Shown piece after piece: positions 1-11,603 of a stretch of DNA of 64,000 bases. Below the pieces are notes generated by a model that had not been told where the DNA came from, did no database searches, and saw only the letters and a list, made by a program, of their open reading frames with translations. How positions within the stretch are numbered: position 1 is the first letter of the stretch; each line of letters starts with the position of its first letter. The translations under genes and the position numbers were made by a program. The stretch is from Combretum micranthum (lineage: Eukaryota > Streptophyta > Magnoliopsida > Myrtales > Combretaceae), in the NCBI GenBank assembly GCA_024138025.1, contig JAMXBD010000024.1:2604001-2668000 (forward strand), in the 5' to 3' direction.

Positions 1-1165
1 AACAAAGATAAATTCATATAATACGTATTTTTAGTAATACATTTATCATATATATATATATCTTATATAAGTTATATTTATACACTATATAATGTTTTCC
101 ATAAAAAAACATATTTTATAAAAAAATAATAAGTTATTTAAATACAAAGTATATTTTAATAATATAATTTATAATTTAAAACAACTACTACAAAATATAG
201 ATTTAGCATATACATGAACATATTTGTACATATGTACATAAATATTATAAGTTTTAATTAATATATTATTAATAAAATATTTTTATATAAACAACTAGTA
301 CAAAATATTATAAGTTTTAATAAAAAAAAAGTAAAATATAACTAAAATAATAAAGCAAATCAAGTCAGTATTTATTCATTAAAAAATGTTAAATTTATTA
401 GTTTGGAGCTCATTCAAACTCTATACTCAAGTACGCTGATTACAAAGTATTTCATGATATGATAAAATCATTTGCCATATTTTACCAAAATAAAAAATAC
501 CAAACAAATTAGAATTGTAATGAGAACAATACAATAATTAAACAACAAATAACTAAATAAAAAATTAATTATAAAAAATCAAAGAAAAATTTTTAAAGGA
601 ATTCGTTTAATTATATGATTTTTGTTGTAATTTATAAAGATAATATAATATTTTAAAAACAATATAGTATATTTCAATAATTAAATACATATAATCTAAA
701 ATAATTAGTATAAAATATAGATTGGTCATATATATATGAACATATAGAAATAAATACACAAATATTATATTTTCTTTTAAAAAAATATTATTAATGCAAA
801 AGTGCATCAAAATTGGTAAAATATAATTATAATAAAAGAATTAGTTAATTAAGTTAGTATTATCCATTAAAAGTATATTAAATATTGTGTATAACAAATT
901 TCTAAAAGTTTAATATCATTCAAATAGAAAGTGATCGAACTTTATTCATGAATACATCAACTGGTTTATTAGTTGGAAGGTCATAAAAAAACTTTAAAGT
1001 TAAGTGTATTCAATGTAGAGCGCTTTATCATGAGAGGCCTCCTAGGAATGAACAACCAATGTGTCATTACTCACTAAAATGAAGGATGTTAAACAAATTA
1101 GAAGGATAATGAGAGCAATATATTAGTTAGAAAAAGGAGAATTAAATAAGAAACTTAATTATAAT
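1..1165. repeat. AT-rich degenerate direct repeat of about 0.5-0.6 kb
   Basis: No gene is visible. Blocks near 150-560 recur in the same order near 640-1165: for example the stretch at 331-356 beginning gtaaaatataa recurs at 817, and the stretch at 501-541 containing caaattagaa and aatgagaacaa recurs at 1091-1130. The second copy carries extra sequence near 1000-1070. The short open frames here are chance products of AT-rich DNA. The repeat may extend beyond the left edge. Confidence 0.5.
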
Positions 1166-1451
1166 TACTACATTAATCCAAAATAGAAACAGATTTGTAG
1201 CAGCACTTTTTAATTTTATTTTCTTTATTTTGTATCCTATAGAGAATTATAGACAGATTTTGTTATTATTAGATATGAAAATTCTATTGCAAATTTGCAA
1301 CAGATAAAAAATCTGTCTTTTAAAAAATTAGCAATAATAGTTTTTTAGACAGAAATTTGTAGCGAAAAATCTCTCTAAAAGCATTTAGAGACAAAATTTA
1401 CACTTTCAAAGATAGAATTTTTTATCTCGAAAATCAAAATTTTTCGTAGTG
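1166..1451. mobile_element. Short non-autonomous CACTA-like DNA transposon
   Basis: Read on the minus strand, the right end begins CACTACGAAAAAT, the terminal motif of CACTA (CMC/EnSpm) transposons. The left end, beginning tactacattaatcc, is a weaker match to the same terminus. The interior carries short subterminal repeats around acagatttgtagc (1189, 1249, 1352) in both orientations, as in this superfamily. Flanking triplets aat and agt agree at two of three bases, compatible with a decayed 3-bp target duplication. There is no transposase. The left boundary is uncertain. Confidence 0.45.
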
Positions 1452-1856
1452 AGTCCATTTATTAATAAACTAATTTCTTAATGAGGTGAGGGCAAGAAGA
1501 GATGTCTTTGTGATAGACCTCTTCTTTCCCATTTTGACATTTCAAAATTACCCCTAAATTCTCTAAAGCCCTAACCTTAATTTTCTTGCAACAAATTGTC
1601 GAATCTCTAGTCGTGTTTGTAATTGCAAGATTTTTCTCATAAATTTTATTATTATTTTCATAATTATTTATTTTTTTTTTTTTGGGGCCTTTTCCCATGT
1701 AGAAGATACTAAAATATTAAGCCAAAAAGGCAAATACATGAAACAACACATCTGAAAACAACTGAATAAATGTAAAAGGGAATTTTAAGAAAACTTTTGT
1801 GACAAGCAGTTAATTTGATCTGGTTGACCAAACCCAATTTGCAGGTTGGCTACCAG
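1452..1856. other. Gene-free stretch
   Basis: No recognised gene. A 78-codon minus-strand open frame at 1462-1698 begins just inside a poly-T tract (giving a run of lysines) and has no family resemblance I can see. The DNA at the right end is the insertion site of the copia element and continues at 6601. Confidence 0.4.
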
Positions 1857-1861
1857 CCCCG

Positions 1862-2242
1862 TGTTGGGTGCAAAAATAATTGATGATGTTGGAGGATAAT
1901 TACATTAATAAATAGAGATATGAGAGATAATAGACAAATGCTAATTATATCATAATATATTGAACATGGGGATATTACAAATGAAGGACTTGGAGTCCTT
2001 TTATAATGTCTAATGGCGGTTACAAGAAGTCTCCAGCAAATAGGATTGTGTGCAAAAAAGTCAACTAAGCATGTTGTCTAGGATGACACCTAATAAACTA
2101 ATCAAGATAATGAAACTCCAGCTCATAAATTGGATGAAAAGACAACCAGAACCATGCAATAATCGCCTTTTGCTGCCATCAATTGCTTCAATGTGAAGCA
2201 AATTCTTTTCAAGAGTTAAAATTGTAAATTAATATTTTAACA
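1862..2242 (-). repeat. 3' LTR of the copia element
   Basis: A 381-bp terminal repeat beginning tgttgggtgc and ending ttttaaca (TG...CA on either strand), matching 6202-6595 almost throughout. It lacks about 11 bp present in the right LTR near 6398. It is preceded by CCCCG. Because the element lies on the minus strand this left copy is its 3' LTR. Confidence 0.95.
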
Positions 2243-2250
2243 TCCCCTCT
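2243..2250 (-). other. Polypurine tract of the copia element
   Basis: Minus-strand AGAGGGGA lies directly against the 3' LTR, the expected place and composition for the plus-strand primer of reverse transcription. Confidence 0.85.
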
Positions 2251-2837
2251 TAATTTACAATTTTATAACATCTTCTAAATTGCTCAAATTTTTCTGCTGG
2301 TACAGCTTTTGTAAATATATCTCCGAGTTGCTCCTTTATGTTGATAAATTCAAGTTGAACTTCTCCATCGTGTACCAAATTCCTTATGTAATGATGTCGT
2401 AATTTAATATGTTTTGTCCTTCCATGAAATACTGGATTCTTCGTCATGGCAATAGTTGATATATTATCACAATAGATAATTGTAGGGGCTTCCTGGCATT
2501 GATTTAAATCTGTCAAAATTCTTCTTAGCCATACCGCTTCACATGCTGCATCTGTGGCTGCGATATATTCTGCTTCAGATGATGATAATGATACTGTCTT
2601 TTGTTTCTTTAATGACCAAGATATAATATTTGATCCCAAAGAAAATACATATCCTGATGTACTTTTTCGATCATCAATTGATCCAGCCCAGTCACTATCT
2701 GTATATCCAACAAGCTTGAATTCTTTTTCTTTCACATAATGGATACCATAATTTTTTGTTCCTTGTAAATATCGCAATATTCTCTTGGCTGCTGCATAAT
2801 GTAGCTTGCTTGGATTTTGCATAAATCTTGAAATCAA
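2250..2837 (-). pseudogene. Copia RNase H domain
   Basis: A 195-residue open reading of the C-terminal part of the copia polyprotein. It carries the typical copia RNase H signatures GYTDSDWAG near residue 45, DRKSTSGYVF near 57, and SLSSSEAEYIA near 84, followed by KHIKLRHHYIR near 142. It also includes the thumb part of the RT (SKLHYAAAKRILRYL). The enzyme removes template RNA during cDNA synthesis. The acidic residues of the active site appear present, so this segment is well preserved. It ends at the polypurine tract, and lies in a different frame from the upstream RT, so it is no longer translated as part of Pol. Confidence 0.9.
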
Positions 2838-3745
2838 ACTAACGGGTAAACAATATCTGGCCTTGTGTTTGTTAGGTAAATCAATGACCCAACTAAACTT
2901 CTATACATTTTCGCATCAACTTTTGGTGCTCCATCTTCCATCTGCAATTTCTCATTTGTTGCAAGCGGAGTAGTAATCGGCTTGCAATTGTTCATTTGAT
3001 ATCTTTCAACAAATCATCCAAATATTTTTCTTGAGAAATAAATATTTCTCCTTTGATTGATGAACTTGAATTCCAAGAAAATATTTCATAAGACCCAAAT
3101 CAGTCATCTCATATTCTTTCATCATTGTCATTTTAAATCCATTAACATGGATTGACTTGTACCTGTATAGATCAAGTCATCCACATACAAACATACAATA
3201 AGGAAATCATGTGTACCTTCCTTTTTGATGTAAAGTGAAGGTTCACTTTGACTCCTTTGAAAACCATTTTTCTGGAAATAGCTATCAATTTTGCTATTCC
3301 ATGCTCGTGGTGCTTGTTTCAATCCATATAACGCCTTGTGTAGGCGATACACTTATCTTCTTTGCCTTTGATAATATATCCTTCAGGCTGTTCTACATAT
3401 ACCTCCTCTTGCAATTCTCCATTTAAAATGCTGATTTGACATCCATTGATATATTGGCAATTCAATTGAGCTGCTAATGCAAGAACAATTCTAATGTCTC
3501 CATACGAGCAACTGGTGCAAATGTTTCATTAAAATCAATCCTGGTTGCTGTGAATATCCTTTTGCAACAAGACGAGCTTTATGCTTTTGTATTGAACCAT
3601 CTTCTCTATATTTGGTCTTGTAGACCCATTTTAATCCAATAACTTCCTTATCTTTTGGAAGATCAACAAGCTCCCAAGTATGATTCTTTTCAATAGTTGC
3701 AATCTCATCATCCATGGCCTTTCTCCAAATTTCCTCTTTTGCTTC
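2838..3745 (-). pseudogene. Copia reverse transcriptase domain, frameshifted
   Basis: The copia RT fold is recognisable in pieces. The N-terminal part reads EEIWRKAMDDE, then LPKDKEVIGLKWVYK and HKARLVAKGYSQ (about 3550-3740). After a frame change, LHKALYGLKQAPRAW and the catalytic box LYVDDLIYTG appear at 3128-3352. The YVDD aspartates are intact. The domain copies the element RNA into DNA in the cytoplasmic particle. Frame breaks lie near 3520 and between 3128 and 2840, and the palm region before the LYGLKQAP motif is damaged. This copy is inactive. Confidence 0.88.
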
Positions 3746-4979
3746 TTCATATTTTTGTGGTTCACAAGTGAAAAATGCAAATTCACAAGATTCATAAATA
3801 TCACGCAAAGAACGTACCTTTCTTATTGGACTTTCTGATTCTGGATAAAATTCTTGTGAACCTTGTGGTGTTGATGTGCTTGGATCTGAACTTAATTGTG
3901 GATCTGGTTGTATTACATTAGATCCTGGAGGCATAATTCTTTCAACAATAGGAGATTTTTCTTTCCAATCCCATGTACCATCTTCATCAAATATAACATC
4001 TCTTGAAATAATCAATTCATTTTTCTCTGGATTGAAAAGGCGATATCCTTTAGATTCATCACTATAACCAGTGAAAATATACTTTTCTCCTTTCTCATCA
4101 AATTTTTCTCTCTTTTGTGATGGAATGAGAGAATATGCCAACATCCAAAAATCTTCATATGATTAACTAGAGGCTTCCTTTTATACCAAGCTTGATAAGG
4201 GTCTTATTGAGCACTGCTTTTGTAGGTGATCTATTCAATATATAGACAGCAGTATTTACTGCTTCAGCCCAATAGCTGTTTGGAAGACCCTTTTGAGTTA
4301 ACATGCTTCTAGCCATCTCTTATAGTACGATTCTTCCTTTCTGCAACGCCATTTTGTTGAGGAGTATGTCGTACAGTCAGCTGCCTTTTGATTCCAACAT
4401 CTTTGCAATAATTTTGGAATTCATGTGATGTATATTCACCTCCACGATCAGTTCTCAAAATTTTCAACTTGTATCCACTTTGCCTTTCTACCATAGCTTT
4501 AAATTTAAGGAAAGTGGAAAATGCTTCTGACTTTTGTTTTAGGAAATATATCCACATCATCTTGTATAATCATCAACAAATAAAATAAAATACCTATTTC
4601 CATTCAAGATGGGTTCTTGTTGGTCCAAATATATCAGAATGAACCAATTCCAATGGAGCTTTAGCTCTATAAGATTGCTTTGGAAATGGCAACCGATGCA
4701 TTTTCCCATATACACATCCTTCACATACTTTCTTAGGAGATGAAATATTTGGCAAACCAATAACCATACTTTATTCATGCTCATCTTGACCTTTGCAACA
4801 ATACAATTCTTCTTATCAGTAATAATGCATTCGCCATTATCAAAATTCACCATATAACCTCTTTGTAATAATTGGCCAACACTTAATAAATTTTGAGTCA
4901 ATTTAGGGACATAATGAACATCATAAATCAATTTGGAATTACCTTGCTTTGTATTAACAGCAATAGCTCCTTTTCCCAT
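3746..4979 (-). pseudogene. Copia integrase domain, frameshifted
   Basis: Integrase, which inserts the cDNA into the chromosome, is visible in three blocks. 4557-4979 holds the pre-integrase region (NLLSVGQLLQRGY) and the start of the catalytic core ([10 protein letters not shown]). 4309-4560 holds the core with [19 protein letters not shown] and [15 protein letters not shown], containing catalytic Asp and Glu positions. The C-terminal block at about 3750-4144 has the copia GYRLFNP...ISRDVIFDE motif. The blocks lie in three reading frames, and the zinc-binding part is poorly preserved. Confidence 0.88.
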
Positions 4980-4983
4980 AATT

Positions 4984-5316
4984 TCATGACTCTTGCCATC
5001 TCCAAGCTACTTCAAATTTGAATTTATCATCAAACTCAACAAACAGCTTCTTATTCCCAGTCATATGATTGCTACATCCACTATCAATATACCAAATATT
5101 CTCAAATGATTGTTCAGCATTCGTGCAAGAATAAAATACCTGTTTATCTTTATTTTCCTCAGAAAAATTTGCATTCTTGTCATCATCTCGTTCTTTATAA
5201 TAACAATCCCTTTTAGAATGATTGGGATTTCTACATCTTTTGCATTTGAACCGACAATCCTTGGATTCATGGCCAATTTTTTTGCATATTCGGCATTGAG
5301 ATGTATTGCTTCTCAT
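4984..5316 (-). pseudogene. Copia zinc knuckle and aspartic protease
   Basis: This 110-residue frame starts with two Cys/His knuckles, CRICKKIGHESKDC and CKRCRNPNHSKRDC, the RNA-binding nucleocapsid motif. About 60 residues later comes the protease motif WYIDSGCSNHMTG, with the catalytic Asp in DSG intact. The protease would process the polyprotein. The frame then breaks before the pre-integrase region. Upstream, an RG-rich stretch (5317-5400) links it to gag. Confidence 0.9.
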
Positions 5317-6128
5317 GTTGAATTCTCTTCCTCTACCACGACCTCGAGAATTCTGGTATCTACCACGTCCACGTGTAGAGTTCGATGAACTTCCATAATT
5401 ACTTTAATATCTATCTTGCCAGCTCTTTTGTTGCCTATTGATATTAATCTTTGAATGGAAGGCTTGCTCTAAATTTTGAGTAGAAAATCTACTCAAACGC
5501 TTTTCATAGGCATCAATGATCCCATAAGTTCATCCAAAGATAATTTTGATAAATCTTTGGATTCTTCAATAACAGCAATAATATGTTCAAATTTTGCTGG
5601 CAAACTTCTCAAGATTTTTTCAACAATTCTCTTATCTGGAATTGTATCTCCATAGCTTCTAATTTGATTAATAATAATTGTAACTCTTGAAAAGAATTCT
5701 TGCACCTCCTCATTATATTTCATAAATAAATTATCAAACTCTGTCCATAGATTTTGGAGTTTGATAGAGATAACTTTATCATGACCTCCATATTGCTTCC
5801 TTAAAATCTCCCAAGCATCATGTGATGTGGTTGCACCCATAATTCGTGGTAATATTGATTGACTAACCCCTTGTTGTATGAAAGATAATGCTTTGACGTC
5901 TTTCATAGCATTTTCTTTATGCTCTTTTCGTTGAGGTACTGTTCAGGTTGCTTTTACCTCTGGATTAGCAATAGAGGTTTCATAACATTCCTCAACAATT
6001 TTCCACAAATCTTGTGAGATAAATAATGTCTTCATCATCGTGCTCTATATATCATATTTTTCTCCAACAAACATAGGAATACCTTGTTGGGAAAAATTAA
6101 ATGTGGCATTACTACTTATTGATGCCAT
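5317..6128 (-). pseudogene. Copia gag (capsid)
   Basis: Starts at the first ATG after the primer site (6126-6128), with N-terminus MASISSNATFNF. In-frame stops occur within the first 70 codons, and a long open stretch remains at 5493-5906. The motifs ATTSHDAWEILRKQYGG, then KLQNLWTEFDNL and RIVEKILRSLPAKFEHII are characteristic of plant copia gag (UBN2 type). It would form the virus-like particle shell. A glycine/arginine-rich tail leads to the zinc knuckle in another frame. Confidence 0.88.
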
Positions 6129-6183
6129 TGCAAGTATTTGTGTATATAGTGTTTAAGTGTTTGGGTATGTGTATAGGGGTTTG

Positions 6184-6195
6184 GCTCTGATACCA
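6184..6195 (-). other. Primer binding site of the copia element
   Basis: Minus-strand TGGTATCAGAGC, complementary to the 3' end of plant initiator methionine tRNA, lies six bases inside the 5' LTR. It is the start point of minus-strand DNA synthesis. Confidence 0.92.
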
Positions 6196-6201
6196 AAAAT
6201 A

Positions 6202-6595
6202 TGTTGGGTGCAAAAATAATTGATGGTGTTGGAGGATAATTACATTAATAAATAGAGATATGAGAGATAATAGACAAATGCTAATTATATCATAATATAT
6301 TGAACATGGGGATATTACAAATGAAGGACTTGGAGTCCTTTTATAATGTCTAATGGCGGTTACAAGAAGTCTCCAGCAAATAGGATTGTGTGCAAAATAA
6401 TGTTTGAAAAGTCAACTAAGCATGTTGTTCTAGGATGACACCTAATAAGCTAATCAAGACAATGAAACTCCAGCTCATAAATTGGATGAAAAGGCAACTC
6501 CAGAACCATGCAATAACCGCCTTTTCCGCCATCCATTGCTTCAACGTGAAGCAAATTCTTTTCAAGAGTTAAAATTGTAAATTAATATTTTAACA
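6202..6595 (-). repeat. 5' LTR of the copia element
   Basis: A 394-bp copy of the repeat at 1862-2242 with the same TG...CA ends, followed by the second CCCCG target duplication at 6596-6600. As the 5' LTR it would hold the element promoter on the minus strand. Confidence 0.95.
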
Positions 6596-6600
6596 CCCCG

Positions 6601-9320
6601 TTGATCTCATTTCGAATCATTCTTCTGCAAGTGAGCCGGGTTTTTCCCGTACTTAGTCGACCTGCCTATTTCAATGGTGTATGTATATTTTTTCACATCC
6701 ATTTATGATTTATGAACCCTCAAAATGCATTGAAGTTTAATCGATGGCTCTGAAATCTGCTTGCACTCATGTACTTGTCCTGTTTCCCCAGTCGAGGATT
6801 TTGATTCGCATCAAAATTTAAAAAGTTGATAGATAAATTTTGATGGGACTTAAAAACCTCTAAATACCACCTACCACAATCTATTTAGTGCAGGATTAAA
6901 AAAAAAAAAAAAAAGAATCAGTTTATAAATAGTACCTCTGTAAGACAATGAAAATTAGTATGGCAAAGTTGTTGGGTTTCTCACAACATAGAACTATACA
7001 ACGTGAGTAAATACACCATTAGACCAGACAAGGAACTCCTTCAACTGGCAGTAGTGACATATGCCTTTTAAAATTAGTCATTTCTTAAAATGGTTCCTCC
7101 CATTCTATAATAATTCAAGCAGCAGTTCCGCAAGTCTGAAGTGATTGTAGAATCAAGCTTAAAAAAAAAGAAAGAAGAACTTAAAAAGTATAATTACACA
7201 GCTAGTGCGTGCTTATTCATGTATCATAAATAAAAATGGAAATAAAAATATCATAGATTATATCACTAAAATAAAATATATTCATTCAATTCGTAATCGT
7301 GAAAATTCAAAATCCATGAAAGCAATGATGGTGGAGTAGTGTCTCGTCTCGTTCGGAAGCGGAAAGGAAAAATAAAACAATCTTGGATTATTCAGAGCAA
7401 AGTAGTAAGCTTTACGATATGCGTTATGCGAAGCTTAATTACTCAGTTCCTTCAGTGCATATATATCGGAAAGTTCCCAAGCGAGCAAACGTCCAATTAA
7501 CTACTACGTACTGTGTAACAGTTAACGACCTGTTTCATGAAGGAGACGTAGCATATTTGCAACACAAACCCGGATCCGTTTGGATGGTTTGTTTTTTATT
7601 TGTATTTAAATTTTTTTCAAAATAATAGGTGTAAGTATGTCCGATTTACATCTATATTTGGTCTATATTTGATCTATTTGATCTTTTGATGAAAACTGTC
7701 AACTTTTTTTTATCTATATCTATTTCTTGATAAATAATTTGTTAGTAAAATGTTTGAAAAATATATCTACATCTGTCGAAAAAAGCCAAACAAATAGACC
7801 GATATGATTGTTTGATTAAGTGGAGAATATAAAATATAGGATAATATTATTGCGCTTTAAGTGGAGTGTGGAGATATGCATGGCTCCATAAACAATAGTG
7901 CGCGGATATGAAAAATACATATATGGCCACGGTTACCTGGAAAAATAGGGCATGGATCTAAATGCACAATTTCTCATCAAATAAAGACTTTTCGGTATTA
8001 TGCTTACCAATTTCTGAAAGTCTATTCCAGCCCCGGTGTGAATATAATGAAGAACAAGAATAAAATTGTAATTTGTTAAAAATAATATACGGAAATAATA
8101 ATTACTATTTTATTTAATTGCACTTGAATATAACATTAGTAATAAATCATAAATATATATTTTAAAATATTGATATATCTTATTTCAGTCCATGATTTGA
8201 TTGTTGAGTCAAAATCTCAAGGATAGATATAAAATTATGTCGGAAAAACACCAAAAATAACTATTTCTTTAGTCCTATAAAGAAACAGCACTTTAGTAAT
8301 TGGGTTGGATAACTATTTAATAAATTAAATACATAAATAGGTTTGTAAAGTAAGAATATTTTGAGCCAAATTAAATATGCTATATGAGTAAACCAAAAAG
8401 GAAAAAAGCCACAAGAAATGGAAAAATCAAAATCAACCAAAGAATTAAACATCAACAAACTCAGGACAGTCCGATAGTAGAAGGGATCGTAACTTAGTGG
8501 TAGAAAAAGCAAGTTTTGTTGTTGGGTGTGATCTTAGTATTCATTAACATTTATTTATTTACTCTGATGAACAAAATGAGAGAGCAATAGATCTTCCACA
8601 CAAAGATTCCTAGATACGTGCTTCAAAATTTTCTTTCGCAAGAGGAAGGAAGTTCTCATTATCACTATCAAAAAGATTTTTGTGGATAATATACAGTTTG
8701 TTAGTATACATGTGTGTATAGATGTCGAACACTTTTTAAAATGTATGGTAATTATTTTAAAAATTATCTGCTTTGATTAATAAACTACCATATACATACA
8801 TATGGTATGTATTATTTATCCAATATTTTTCCATCAAAAAGCGCTTCCTCTATCTCGTTTTTATCGGTATACTTTTGCGGTTAGGTTATGAAAAACTTCT
8901 TCCTTTTGGTTATTGGCCGAAAAAGTATTTCTTTTGGTTCTCCCGGAAACACCACTCGTTTTGTTTTAACCTTTCCTCCATCAGTCTTTCAAAAGTCTGT
9001 ACATATTACAAACCAGCAAAATCAACATGACTTATCAAGTTTCCTGTTACTCATGGTCTTTCATTTGTATAATAAGATTCTTTATATAAAAAATATTTAT
9101 ATATATAATATATAAGAAAAAGAAATTTCACCGGAATCAGATCCTAGCTAAGGGGCAAGAGATAAAAGAATAGATATCAATATATGGCTTCAATTGATTT
9201 TGCAAATTATTTGATATTGATCCATTCTTTCAAGTTTCTCCTTATAAGAAAATGAGTAGATTGGCAAAAAAGAGCGCAAATATTGAAACCAAAAGAAATC
9301 GAAAGTGGAGGTGTTCATAA
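6601..9320. other. Gene-poor AT-rich stretch
   Basis: No convincing gene. A poly-A run lies near 6897-6914. An open stretch at 7383-7625 has balanced, gene-like codons and ends in what could be a splice donor near 7586, but it has no ATG start and matches no family I know, so it could at most be a captured exon. Overlapping open frames at 8773-9115 look like chance. The left edge (6601-6680) is the continuation of the copia target site. Confidence 0.4.
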
Positions 9321-9363
9321 ATGATGGCAAGAAAGAAAACCTTTATTTCTTTCTCTTCTATTA

Positions 9364-9400
<37 letters not shown>

Positions 9401-9563
9401 TATTCCCTTTCACGCTCCAAAATCTACTGTACCACCATTTCTATGTAATCCTCACCAACTTGGAATTAGGAGATGTGCGCCTTTGAGTGTTCTATTATAT
9501 TATCATTACGAAAGTGATATGATAAACGAATTTAGTGTTACTTTTGAGTACAACTTTATGTAA
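9321..9563 (+). CDS. Candidate small secreted peptide, doubtful
   Basis: An 80-codon frame that starts with two ATG codons. The N-terminus has two basic residues (RK), then a hydrophobic run including about eleven leucines, then PFHAPKS, which superficially resembles a signal peptide and cleavage region. The leucine run is encoded by a TTA microsatellite, so the resemblance may be accidental. The mature part would be about 50 residues with two cysteines and no motif I recognise. There is no clear promoter. Most likely spurious. Confidence 0.15.
9366..9404. repeat. TTA microsatellite
   Basis: About 13 tandem ATT/TTA units, likely to vary in length between individuals. Confidence 0.9.
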
Positions 9564-11603
9564 CACGTTTCATATAAAGTGGTATAAGTGATGTTACTTT
9601 GGCAAAACCGTTCTTTAACTGGAATCATTACCTTTTCTTTCTTTTGTTTTTTCCTGTGCTGGCCAACATGGCACCCTAATGAAGTAATTAAAACACAACT
9701 AATTTAAGAGGAACCTATAAATAAAACTAAAGAATTTGGATTACAAATAACCAAACTAAGAGCGTGTGTTGTATATATATCTTGCAAGATATGGTTTACA
9801 ATATGCAAGAAAACAAGTCTTATGATACATCTGGTCCAATGCATAATGTAAAACATAATAGCATATTTATTTTTTCATTTGGTTGGCAAAATTGCTACTG
9901 CTGTAAAATTAAAAAAAAAATGTAATTCCTTTATAAAATCAAGAAAACAGCTATTTTTTATTTTATATATTATTTTAATATATATTACGCAATAAATATA
10001 TTTTTATCTCTACCCATAAAATCTTAAATGAATTCTATAGAAAAACTATTATTTTTCTATCCCATTCTATAAGAGTTGTAACTCTATTTCTACCTCAATC
10101 TATTTTGACAATCCGATATAATTACTATTGCAAAGGCAATTGTACCTATGATGCAATATATAAATTTCATGGACTATTATAGAGTCTAAACTATCACTAA
10201 GGCATTAACAATCCATTCACTTCACTGAATGAATAGGTCCATAATAAGATTTCTATTATTGACTAATGGAATAGAACTACAATAAGATTTTCCTCTATTG
10301 ATTTTTTATTTAAATTTGGATATTTTGAAAAAAGACAATTCCAGTATTTAATTCTCATTCATATGTTTGAAAAGAAATGATTATTCAATGCTTTTTATAA
10401 TAGGAATTCCTTATTGAATCTCTCCTACGGTCAAGTGAACGTCGTGATACTGATTCATAAGGAATAAAGCTATAATGGTGGACGAGCAGATGAAACAACC
10501 TATGAAAAGCACTTATAAATCTTGTAAATAAACTCAGTCTGAATACACCGCTTTAAAAAATCCACAATTTAGCTGAAAGAATATATAACACTAGCAAAAG
10601 AGAAAGAAAATCGGGTGCTCCTCTAATCTATTTACCAATCTTCTTATCATAGCTTAGTTAGCCACTAAAGGTTTGAGCAAAACTATGGCTATGTGAGATG
10701 AAATGTCTCTCAAAGCATACATGCACCTAACAAAAATTAAGTGAATCTTTAACCATATCCTACGTATGAATAAATATATATAATGTATGTAGTCTTCCAT
10801 TAATTAATGTGAAATTAAGAATATAACCCTTTCTCAATAAGAAATAAGGGCTCACTCTTCCATTTAATGGGATTTGTTGAAATTTTAACAGTGTGTGCCA
10901 TCCTTAGCAAAACACCTCATAAAATAAACATAACAATCCTTAACCAAATAATTTAAGAAAAATGCATAATCCGATACATCTAAGGATAAAGTAACACCAT
11001 GCTTGGATATTTCTTATTTCAATACAATTTTCAATTATATATTTATAGTTAATTCAGTTTATATCTTGTTAATATTTTTAGTTGTTTGAAACTTTAGGAT
11101 TTTATACCCTACCGCCCTTTGAAAGGTTTTGTCTATGAAAGCATAGGAGAACCTAGTAGTGAGAAAAAAAAATACCGATATTTCTTTATATAGTACCTCG
11201 AGCTTTTATTTCAAAGTGTGAGAATCCAACAGTTTAATTTGGATGTTTTTCTTTCATCTAGTCTTCTTTAAACTATGCTAAGTTCAAATTAATAGTTTAA
11301 TTAGTCATTTCTTGTGGTTTTCATATGTTTTATATTTTTGTCCATAAATATAGTGTTACCAAATTGTAAGGGCAAACACAATACAATGAGTTTCAAGTGA
11401 GACACATAAACGACTACTTATCCTTGATATATCAAGATACTCATTGTGGGAAGTTTCACTATACACAAGAAATGACTTGCCAATGTTTGATTAAAAAAAA
11501 AAAAAGACTTATCAATGTTTAATAAGGTTAAATCATTGTCTCATTTCAACTTTTAATAACTTTTCTTGCATTCTTCATTTTATTGAAACTTTAAACACTA
11601 TGA
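9564..11603. other. Gene-free AT-rich stretch
   Basis: About 2 kb with no long open frame, no recognised domain and no clear terminal repeats. Possibly very old transposon debris. Confidence 0.4.

Larger units (their letters stand above)
1862..6595 (-). mobile_element. Full-length Ty1/copia LTR retrotransposon (probably Tork/TNT1-like)
   Basis: A 4.73-kb element on the minus strand with both LTRs, an initiator-Met-tRNA primer site, a polypurine tract and a perfect 5-bp target duplication CCCCG (1857-1861 and 6596-6600). Domain order read from right to left is gag, zinc knuckle, protease, integrase, reverse transcriptase, RNase H. Integrase before RT defines Ty1/copia. The LTRs differ by a few substitutions and a few short indels (381 against 394 bp), so the insertion is fairly young. 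The polyprotein changes frame at least four times and has in-frame stops in gag, so this copy cannot make its own proteins. The Tork/TNT1 placement is inferred from protein motifs only. Confidence 0.95.

Noticed and set aside
1462..1698. 78-codon minus-strand frame with lysine-rich start
   Set aside because: Its start lies in a poly-T tract, it has no family match and no promoter or conserved context.
6184..6195. tRNA gene fragment
   Set aside because: Only the 12-base tRNA-complementary primer site is present, as also at 61263; no cloverleaf surrounds it.
7383..7625. Open stretch resembling a captured exon
   Set aside because: No ATG start, no recognised family, and the proposed splice donor is unsupported; kept only as a remark.
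8773..9115. Two overlapping frames of 75-85 codons
   Set aside because: AT-rich, hydrophobic by composition, no motif.
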